From an uncultured Gammaproteobacteria bacterium (GTDB taxonomy: Bacteria > Pseudomonadota > Gammaproteobacteria > Xanthomonadales > Xanthomonadaceae), in assembly GCA_903942465.1 (NCBI GenBank), contig CAJAPA010000144.1, forward strand, positions 1-58,220: a stretch of 58,220 bases of DNA, written 5' to 3'. Within the stretch, counting starts at the first letter, position 1, and each line of letters opens with the position of its first letter. The notes below the pieces were generated by a model. That model was not told the DNA's origin, ran no database searches, and saw only the letters and a list, made by a program, of their open reading frames with translations. The translations under genes and the position numbers were made by a program. Of the stretch, positions 53,401-58,220 are shown one piece after another.

Positions 53401-54006
53401 CAGCTCGGGCTTTGCCCCTTGTCGGGGCTGGAAAAAACCTGGCAGGAACGCAAGGACCGACGCGGCGAAGCGCCGGTGGTGGTGGCCGGTTTGATCAGCC
53501 AGATGCGCAAACGCGGCGACAATCAGGCCTTCGTGCTGATCGAAGACCAGGTGACCGGTCTGGAGTGCGCTTTCTTCAGCGAGGCCCATCAGGATTATTC
53601 CGCACTGCTGACCCGTGACCGCATCGTGGTCATCGAAGGCACCCTGCGCGAAGACAGCTTCAATGGCGGCTTCTCGTTGCGGGCCAAACACTGCTGGGAT
53701 TTCCACAGCCTGCTGCTGCAGTACAGCAAAGGCATCCAATGCCGTCTGGATCTGTGCCATCCCGATTCCTGGCAGGCCCTGCAGGCGCTGCTGGCTTCCT
53801 ACCGACCGGGCCAGACGCCGGTGCTGCTGCAACTCAAGACCGCCACCGCCGAAGGCCGCCTGCGTGCACCGCCGGCGCATTCGGTACGTTGCGAAGCCGC
53901 GCTGATTACGCAATTGCGCCAGCTGGATGGGGTTGCCGAAGTGACAGTGGCCCTGAATAAGCCCTGGTCTGTCGCCAGCACCGGCCTGGCCGGTGCGGCA
54001 TCGTAA
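50449..54006 (+). CDS. dnaE: DNA polymerase III alpha subunit
   Basis: The replicative polymerase, 1185 aa with start MTPTFVHCHLHSEFSLTDSTIRLPELVARC at 50449; the ORF-track start adds seven codons from a GTG. The N-terminal PHP domain keeps HCHLHSEFS but has TDNCNFF in place of a TDHG-type metal motif, so it probably has no proofreading of its own. The polymerase catalytic Asp pair is in MPDFDIDFCMDRRDEVIDYV and the third in VKFDFLGLRTLT. An OB domain is near VVVAGLISQMRKRGDNQAFVLIEDQ. An A7 run (51886-51892) and Lys-rich insertion (KKRKEKEE) lie just before SAELVQRYHSEDDVRDLID. Confidence 0.97.
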   Translation: MTPTFVHCHLHSEFSLTDSTIRLPELVARCAAMGMPAVAVTDNCNFFALVKFFKAAESAGIKPIAGADLFLDNGQGGHYRITALCQNQAGYLSLSKLISRAYLEGHSREVPVIAPEWLFGGNEGLILLHGRHSPLAHLMQQEHKPENAAQIAEWLSLFPRRLYLEISRLGLSEEAAYNARAIAFGSRHQLPLLASNDVRFLEADDYEAHEARVCISSGRVLDDPKRPKLYSPQQYLKSPGEMASLFADIPEALANSVELAKRCNLELSLGTYFLPDFPVPEGHTLDSWIRSEARDGLQRRLKSFPMAPGHDQSAYLARLDLELDVIIRMGFPGYFLIVADFINWGKSQGIPVGPGRGSGAGSLVAWSLGITDLDPMRYDLLFERFLNPERVSMPDFDIDFCMDRRDEVIDYVARKYGRDKVSQIITYGTMAAKAVVRDCGRALGLPYGFVDSIAKLIPMTLGISLDDALGNSAAMETDSKKRKEKEELISAELVQRYHSEDDVRDLIDLALKLEDLTRNAGKHAGGVVIAPSPLTDFTPLYAEQVHAGETATSIVTQFDKDDVEAIGLVKFDFLGLRTLTIIQWAVEAINAERRADAQDPIDILAIPLDDPQTYRLLSKGLTTAVFQFESRGMKDYIKKLEPSTFEDLIALAALYRPGPLNSGMVDDFINRRHGRAEVSYPHANLESILKPTYGVIVYQEQVMQIGQVLAGYSLGGADLLRRAMGKKKPEEMAKERIKFEQGAHDNGINGKVATGIFDLMEKFAEYGFNKSHSAAYALVAYQTAWLKTHYPAQFMAATLSSDMDNTDKVVNFLQDCKGFNIDVLPPDVNASTHKFKALDRQTIRYGLGAVKGVGEGACLSIAAEREANGAFTDLLDFCRRVDSTKLNRRVLEALIYSGALDSLGSNRASLALQLPEVLKATEQMAREAQSGQVPLFGASPAVSIQIDLPNIGDWPLDERLRHERDTLGFFLSGHPLDPWQAEFKQLGLCPLSGLEKTWQERKDRRGEAPVVVAGLISQMRKRGDNQAFVLIEDQVTGLECAFFSEAHQDYSALLTRDRIVVIEGTLREDSFNGGFSLRAKHCWDFHSLLLQYSKGIQCRLDLCHPDSWQALQALLASYRPGQTPVLLQLKTATAEGRLRAPPAHSVRCEAALITQLRQLDGVAEVTVALNKPWSVASTGLAGAAS

Positions 54007-54044
54007 GCTTCTGATAAAATACGCCGAACCGTCCGAGAACCGCC

Positions 54045-55004
54045 ATGAATCCGAATTTCCTCGATTTCGAACAGCCGATTGCCGACCTGGAAGCCAAAAT
54101 CCAGGAACTGCAACGTGCCAGCCAAGGCCCGGGCGTCAATATCGAGCTGGAAGTGGAGGGCCTGCAGACCAAGCTGGAACAACGCACTGCCGAGATTTTC
54201 AGCAAGCTCAGTCCCTGGCAGATCTCGCAGCTGTCCCGCCATCCGCAGCGCCCGTACAGCCTGGATTACTTCGAACTCATTTTCGATGAATTCCACGAAC
54301 TGGCCGGCGACCGCGCCTTTGCCGACGACGCCGCCATCGTGGCGGGATTGGCACGCCTGAACGGCCGCGCCTGCATGGTCATCGGCCAGCAGAAAGGACG
54401 CGACACCAAGAGCAAGGTCAAACGCAATTTCGGTATGCCCCGGCCTGAAGGCTACCGCAAGGCCCTGCGTCTGATGAAAATGGCGGAACGCTTCGGCCTA
54501 CCCTTGTTCACCTTCATCGACACGCCCGGCGCCTATCCCGGCATCGGTGCCGAAGAGCGCGGCCAATCGGAAGCCATCGCACGCAATCTGCTGGAAATGG
54601 CCGAACTGAAAATTCCGGTGATCTGCAGCGTGATTGGTGAAGGCGGCTCGGGCGGCGCGCTCGCCATCGGCGTCGGCGATGCCACCTTCATCCTGCAGTA
54701 CAGCACCTATTCGGTGATTTCACCGGAAGGCTGTGCGTCCATTCTCTGGAAAAGCGCTAGCAAGGCCGAAGAAGCCGCACAGGCTCTGGGTCTCACGGCA
54801 GAGCGCCTGCTGGAACACAAACTGGTCGATAAAATCATTCCCGAACCGCTCGGCGGCGCCCACCGCAATCCGGCCGTGATGGCCGAAACCCTGAAAGCGG
54901 CAATTTGGAATGAGCTGCAGCATCTGGAATCGCTCTCGCTCGACACCCTGCTGGATCGCCGTTATCAGCGTCTGCGGGCCTACGGCGCGTACGACGTCGC
55001 TTGA
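54045..55004 (+). CDS. accA: Acetyl-CoA carboxylase carboxyltransferase subunit alpha
   Basis: AccA with AccD transfers carboxyl from biotin to acetyl-CoA, the first committed step of fatty acid synthesis. The 319-aa product starts [26 protein letters not shown] and has [81 protein letters not shown] and [15 protein letters not shown], all typical. It is 38 bases after dnaE, and its stop overlaps the tilS start (TTGA). Confidence 0.97.
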   Translation: MNPNFLDFEQPIADLEAKIQELQRASQGPGVNIELEVEGLQTKLEQRTAEIFSKLSPWQISQLSRHPQRPYSLDYFELIFDEFHELAGDRAFADDAAIVAGLARLNGRACMVIGQQKGRDTKSKVKRNFGMPRPEGYRKALRLMKMAERFGLPLFTFIDTPGAYPGIGAEERGQSEAIARNLLEMAELKIPVICSVIGEGGSGGALAIGVGDATFILQYSTYSVISPEGCASILWKSASKAEEAAQALGLTAERLLEHKLVDKIIPEPLGGAHRNPAVMAETLKAAIWNELQHLESLSLDTLLDRRYQRLRAYGAYDVA

Positions 55005-56284
55005 CCGAATGCCTGCCCGCCACGCTGTGTGCGCCGCCCTCGGCGCGGGTCTGGGTGGGTTTTAGTGGCGGACTGGATTCCAGCGTTCTGCTGCACGGGC
55101 TGAAACAGCATCTGCCGAATGCATGCACGCTAGAGGCCATCCACATCCATCACGGTTTGCATCCGGCGGCCGACGCTTGGGTAGCACACTGCCAAACGGT
55201 CTGCGACGCGCTCGGTATTGCCCTGCATAGCGAACGCATCCGAATTGAAGATCCCCACCGCAACATCGAAGCACAGGCGCGTTCGGCACGCTACGCGGCG
55301 TTCGCACGCCTTGTGAATGCCGGCGACACCCTGGCCCTGGCGCACCATGCCGATGATGTGGCCGAGACCCTGCTGCTGCGTTTGATGCGCGGCGCCGGCA
55401 CCGAAGCCCTGGGCAACATGAAGGCGCTGTCCCGATACGGCGAAATGCAGATCTGGCGCCCGTTGCTCACGCTGCGCCGTGCCGAACTGCAGGCCTACGC
55501 CGAGGCGAATGCACTGATGTGGATCGAGGATGCCAGCAATGTCGATACCGGTTTCGACCGTAACTTCCTGCGCAGTGAGGTACTGCCCCTGCTGGAATCC
55601 CGCTTTCCCAATGCGGGTGCTCGCCTAGCCCGCAGCGCCGCCCTGTTGCAAGGCGATGCCGCGCTGCTGCAGCCGATGATCGCGGACCAGCTTGCCCGCT
55701 GCACCAGCCCGCAGGGCCTGCTTTTGGCCATGCTGATGGCGCAGCCGCCGGAACTGCAGGCGCATCTGCTGCGGACTTGGCTGCAGGACAACGGAAAGGG
55801 GGCGCCCGGCGCAGAAGCCCTGCATGAATTTCTGCGGCAATTGAATACCCATGAAACTGACGATGACACCCGGCTGGATGGCGCGGATTATGCCGTGCAA
55901 CTCTGGGACGGCACGCTGATGCTGCGCACGAAGCCGGAATCGGAAACCGATGATACCGCTTTGGATGTGCTGTGGGACGGCCAGGACGCCTTGCCGCTGC
56001 CGCGCGGCGGCCTGTTGGCATGGCAGGGCGCAGCGCCCATGCCGGTGCGCGTGTGCTACCGGCAAGGCGGTGAGCGCATCCGCCTGCCCGATCAGGCCAT
56101 GCACCACAGCGTAAAGAAACTGCTGAGCAGCCGCGTTCCGCCCTGGCAACGCGCGGCCCTGCCCTTTGTTTATAATGGGCAGAACGAGCTGCTGGCGGTC
56201 GGCGAGGTGCTGATTTCCGCGCAGCTGGATGATCTTTCACGCCAACACGGCCTGCGCCTGCATTGGCACAGCGATAGCGAGTAA
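55001..56284 (+). CDS. tilS: tRNA(Ile)-lysidine synthase
   Basis: TilS adds lysine to C34 of tRNA-Ile(CAU) so that AUA is read as isoleucine. The 427-aa protein starts with TTG, which overlaps the accA stop as TTGA; the next in-frame codons give [33 protein letters not shown], with the ATP PP-loop [27 protein letters not shown] and [23 protein letters not shown] follow, then TilS C-terminal domains ([30 protein letters not shown]). No better start is visible because the PP-loop is near the N-terminus. Confidence 0.95.
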   Translation: MTECLPATLCAPPSARVWVGFSGGLDSSVLLHGLKQHLPNACTLEAIHIHHGLHPAADAWVAHCQTVCDALGIALHSERIRIEDPHRNIEAQARSARYAAFARLVNAGDTLALAHHADDVAETLLLRLMRGAGTEALGNMKALSRYGEMQIWRPLLTLRRAELQAYAEANALMWIEDASNVDTGFDRNFLRSEVLPLLESRFPNAGARLARSAALLQGDAALLQPMIADQLARCTSPQGLLLAMLMAQPPELQAHLLRTWLQDNGKGAPGAEALHEFLRQLNTHETDDDTRLDGADYAVQLWDGTLMLRTKPESETDDTALDVLWDGQDALPLPRGGLLAWQGAAPMPVRVCYRQGGERIRLPDQAMHHSVKKLLSSRVPPWQRAALPFVYNGQNELLAVGEVLISAQLDDLSRQHGLRLHWHSDSE

Positions 56285-56287
56285 GCC

Positions 56288-56548
56288 ATGAGCAAAACCC
56301 CGAAATCCCCGGAAGCCTCCCCGGTCGCCGCATTCGAAAAAGCCCTTGAAGAACTCGAGTCGGTGGTCTCGGCCATGGAGCGCGGCGAACAGAGTCTGGA
56401 TGAATCGCTGGCGGCCTATGAACGCGGCATCGCCTTGTACCGGCAATGCCAGGGCGCCTTGGAACAGGCCGAGCAGCGGGTAAGCCTGGTCAACAACGCC
56501 GCCAATCCCGAACAGCAGACGCCGTTCCGCGAAACCGATGCCGACTGA
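56288..56548 (+). CDS. xseB: Exodeoxyribonuclease VII small subunit
   Basis: An 86-aa XseB, which with the large subunit XseA digests single-stranded [58 protein letters not shown] is the helical core. It overlaps ispA by 11 bases. XseA is not in the window. Together with ispA it follows the usual xseB-ispA order. Confidence 0.95.
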   Translation: MSKTPKSPEASPVAAFEKALEELESVVSAMERGEQSLDESLAAYERGIALYRQCQGALEQAEQRVSLVNNAANPEQQTPFRETDAD

Positions 56549-57398
56549 CAACGAACGCATCGAGCGCGTTCTGGACGGCGCCTTGCCGCCGGAAAGCCTT
56601 GCCCCGCAACGCCTGCACCGCGCCATGCGGCACGCCACGCTGGACGGCGGAAAACGCCTGCGTGCACGCTTGGTGTATGCCACCGGCCGACTGTTCGAAC
56701 TGAGCATGACTCAACTCGATTCAGCCGCAGCGGCCGTCGAGATGATTCACGCCTATTCGCTGATTCACGACGACCTGCCGGCCATGGACGATGATGCCCT
56801 GCGCCGCGGCAAACCAACCGTGCACATCGCTTTCGATGAAGCCACTGCCATTCTGGCCGGCGATGCACTGCAAGCTTTGGCCTACGAAACCCTAGTGTGC
56901 GCCGAGTGGCCGGACGCCGCCAAACTGGCCGCTTTACAGGAACTCATGACCGCCTCCGGTTCGCGCGGCATGTGCGGCGGTCAGCAGCTCGACATGGACG
57001 CCGGCGGAAAAACACTCAGCTTGGCGGATCTGCAGAATGTGCATGCACTGAAAACCGGAGCGCTGATCAAGGCCGCCCTTCGCCTGCCGGCGATTGTTGC
57101 CGATGCCGATGGCGCTGCGCATGCTGCCTTGGACGCCTTCGCCGACGATCTTGGCTTGGCCTTCCAGATTCAAGACGACATCCTTGATGTGGAAGCCAGT
57201 ACCGAACAACTGGGCAAATCGGCCGGCAAAGACGCGGCGCAGGCCAAAGCCACCTACCCGGCCCTGCTCGGGCTGGACGGCGCCAAAGCCCTGCTTGCCG
57301 AACTGGCCGAACGCATGCCTCAGCACCTGTCCGGGTTCGGCGAGCGCGCCGAAGCCCTGAACGCACTGGCGGCCTTTGCCGTGGCGCGACGGAATTAG
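56538..57398 (+). CDS. ispA: Farnesyl diphosphate synthase (polyprenyl synthetase)
   Basis: IspA makes farnesyl diphosphate from isopentenyl and dimethylallyl diphosphates. The 286-aa protein has the first Asp-rich motif [22 protein letters not shown], the second [29 protein letters not shown], and [15 protein letters not shown]. The overlap with xseB indicates translational coupling. In many gammaproteobacteria dxs follows; here a membrane protein/XRE pair lies downstream instead. Confidence 0.95.
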   Translation: MPTDNERIERVLDGALPPESLAPQRLHRAMRHATLDGGKRLRARLVYATGRLFELSMTQLDSAAAAVEMIHAYSLIHDDLPAMDDDALRRGKPTVHIAFDEATAILAGDALQALAYETLVCAEWPDAAKLAALQELMTASGSRGMCGGQQLDMDAGGKTLSLADLQNVHALKTGALIKAALRLPAIVADADGAAHAALDAFADDLGLAFQIQDDILDVEASTEQLGKSAGKDAAQAKATYPALLGLDGAKALLAELAERMPQHLSGFGERAEALNALAAFAVARRN

Positions 57399-57409
57399 CA
57401 CGGCCCCTA

Positions 57410-57439
57410 TTGACAAGCCAAATTAACCTTATGTATAGT
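57410..57439 (+). promoter_or_regulatory. Promoter of the membrane protein/XRE pair
   Basis: TTGACA (57410-57415), an 18-base spacer and TATAGT (57434-57439), five of six to consensus, lie in a very AT-rich patch immediately after ispA. The -10 adjoins the inverted repeat noted separately. A strong ribosome site (AAGGAGGG, 57472-57479) follows. Confidence 0.75.
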
Positions 57440-57465
57440 TTATTTAACATTGAGTTAAATTAAAC
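57438..57465. promoter_or_regulatory. Candidate operator: inverted repeat GTTTA-TTTAAC/GTTAAATTAAAC
   Basis: TTTAAC-ATTGA-GTTAAA is a perfect inverted repeat (57443-57459) inside a longer near-repeat (GTTTATTTAAC and GTTAAATTAAAC, one base insertion in one arm). It covers the end of the -10 and the likely start site, so a bound repressor would block transcription. The XRE protein encoded downstream is the natural candidate to bind it, an inference. Confidence 0.55.
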
Positions 57466-57483
57466 TTACCTAAGGAGGGTGCA

Positions 57484-57909
57484 ATGCCTTACCGTGAAAA
57501 AGTGGCCTGGTTGTCCTTGCTGTCGATGCTGGCGGTGTTTATTCCCTACTTCACCTGGTCTTCGCTGCACCCGCCCGGCCCGGAAATTCCCAATCTCAGG
57601 CAAATGGCCCTGTATGCCGTGACCTCGCTGTCCTGGGCGGCGATTCTGGGCATCGGCCACCTGCTGCTGCGCCGCAGCGCGCCGGGTGAAGCCACACTGC
57701 CGATGGACGAACGCGACACCGCGATCGCCCATAAAGCCCGCGGTTACGCTTACGGCGTGTTGATTACCGGCATGATTGTGGTTGGCGGTTTCATGCCCTT
57801 CACCAATGCCGGCTGGGAAATCGCCAATACCGCGTTCTTCATGATCGTGCTGGCCGAGGCGGTGTTTTCAATCGGCATCATCCGCGCTTACCGCAGGCAA
57901 CATGCGTGA
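57484..57909 (+). CDS. Four-helix membrane protein, DUF2178-like
   Basis: A 141-aa protein with four predicted membrane helices (VAWLSLLSMLAVFIPYFTW, ALYAVTSLSWAAILGIGHLLL, ARGYAYGVLITGMIVVGGFMPF, TAFFMIVLAEAVFSIGIIRAY) separated by polar loops. The middle loop has PMDERDTAIAHKARGYAY, similar to DERD-containing motifs of bacterial integral membrane proteins that are usually paired with XRE regulators. Function is unknown. Strong ribosome site AAGGAGGG. Its stop overlaps the regulator gene by four bases. Confidence 0.75.
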   Translation: MPYREKVAWLSLLSMLAVFIPYFTWSSLHPPGPEIPNLRQMALYAVTSLSWAAILGIGHLLLRRSAPGEATLPMDERDTAIAHKARGYAYGVLITGMIVVGGFMPFTNAGWEIANTAFFMIVLAEAVFSIGIIRAYRRQHA

Positions 57910-58127
57910 GCGGGGTGATCCGCAATAAAATCCGCACGCTGCGCTTCATGCAGGGCGAAATGTCGCAGGCCGAACTCGGCCTGCGCATCGGCTTGACCCG
58001 GCAGACCGTGGCCACCATCGAAGTCGGCAAATACGCACCCTCGTTGGAAGCCGCGTTCCGCATCGCCGATGTGTTCGGAGTGCCGCTGGCTGAAGTGTTT
58101 GAATGGGATGCTAACGCGCAGGAGTGA
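57906..58127 (+). CDS. XRE-family helix-turn-helix regulator, small
   Basis: A 73-aa protein starting GTG at 57906 (MSGVIRNKIRTLRFMQGEMSQAELGLRIGLTRQTVATIEVGKYAPSLEAAFRIADVFGVPLAEVFEWD), a complete Cro/CI-type HTH with the MSQAELGLRIGLTRQTVATIEVGK recognition region. Such compact regulators commonly repress their own operon with an adjacent membrane protein. It overlaps the membrane protein gene by four bases. No ligand domain is present. Confidence 0.85.
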   Translation: MSGVIRNKIRTLRFMQGEMSQAELGLRIGLTRQTVATIEVGKYAPSLEAAFRIADVFGVPLAEVFEWDANAQE

Positions 58128-58156
58128 TTGGCAAAACCGGACACGGATATTATCCT
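58128..58156 (+). promoter_or_regulatory. Candidate promoter downstream of the XRE gene
   Basis: TTGGCA at 58128, a 17-base spacer and TATCCT at 58151, each only partially matching consensus. It precedes the partial gene at 58187. Confidence 0.35.
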
Positions 58157-58186
58157 AGGCGCCTCTTCATTGCTGATCTTTGCACC

Positions 58187-58220
58187 ATGCGCCCCATCGT
58201 TCTTTGCGGTTTGACCGCTC
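58187..58220 (+). CDS. Start of a gene running off the window
   Basis: Only eleven codons and one extra base are visible (MRPIVLCGLTA), so the product cannot be identified. The beginning looks like it could lead into a signal peptide or hydrophobic segment, but this is not decisive. No strong ribosome site is seen directly upstream. Confidence 0.35.
   Translation, partial: MRPIVLCGLTA

Noticed and set aside
57410-57483. Possible tRNA or small RNA in the AT-rich patch
   Set aside because: No cloverleaf can be folded; the segment is better explained as promoter, operator and ribosome site.

Overview
This looks like chromosomal housekeeping DNA of a gammaproteobacterium, most likely of the Xanthomonadales/Lysobacterales. 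The grounds are the gene orders dapE-arsC-dapD-glnD-map-rpsB-tsf-pyrH-frr-uppS-cdsA-dxr-rseP-bamA-lpxD-fabZ-lpxA-lpxB-rnhB-dnaE-accA-tilS and minC-minD-minE, plus a separate topoisomerase IV (parC). Base composition is moderately GC-rich by eye, with two conspicuous AT-rich promoter islands near 6.8 kb and 57.4 kb. Genus and species cannot be fixed from the sequence alone. I saw no tRNA, rRNA, insertion sequence, prophage or CRISPR array, and no gene-free stretch over 300 bases; the longest is the 218-base rpsB upstream region.

Layout. 1-6.7 kb: a truncated SCO1/SenC copper chaperone gene overlapping psd, a DUF4153 membrane protein, a SemiSWEET, a secreted EEP-fold hydrolase, purT and a lipoprotein. 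6.8-9.2 kb: a compact module behind an AT-rich promoter, comprising an SPFH protein, a 62-aa ribbon-helix-helix regulator, a membrane protein with a possible PH-like domain and a VanY-type peptidase with no signal peptide. 9.2-13.4 kb (minus strand): a GldA/GldF/GldG-like ABC exporter followed by an AlkA-type DNA glycosylase. 13.4-16.4 kb (minus): a membrane-anchored SRPBCC protein and a DesK/NarL-type two-component system. 16.6-19.6 kb: GNAT-minC-minD-minE plus a small HExxH protein. 19.6-29.3 kb: an M2 peptidyl-dipeptidase lipoprotein, a Rieske oxygenase, a Bcr/CflA transporter with a 53-aa membrane protein missing from the ORF track, parC, a penicillin-acylase homologue and a MAPEG protein.

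29.3-35.0 kb (minus): dapE, an ArsC/Spx-like reductase, dapD, glnD and map, mostly overlapping by 4 bases. 35.0-39.8 kb: rpsB with a structured leader, tsf, a cupin, pyrH, a His-rich cation diffusion facilitator and frr. 39.8-57.4 kb: a nearly gapless run for isoprenoid, phospholipid, outer-membrane and lipid A biogenesis, then rnhB, dnaE, accA, tilS, xseB and ispA. 57.4-58.2 kb: a membrane protein/XRE regulator pair behind an AT-rich promoter with an inverted repeat, then the first codons of a gene leaving the window.

Functional links. Uridylate kinase, recycling factor, undecaprenyl diphosphate synthase, CDP-diglyceride synthase, Dxr, RseP, BamA and the Lpx enzymes form the conserved envelope/translation supercluster. 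Here bamA is followed directly by lpxD, with no skp between them. I found no clearly unprecedented system. The best leads are the SPFH/RHH/PH/VanY module, the HExxH protein tied to the Min system, the rpsB leader and the small-regulator modules with their operators.
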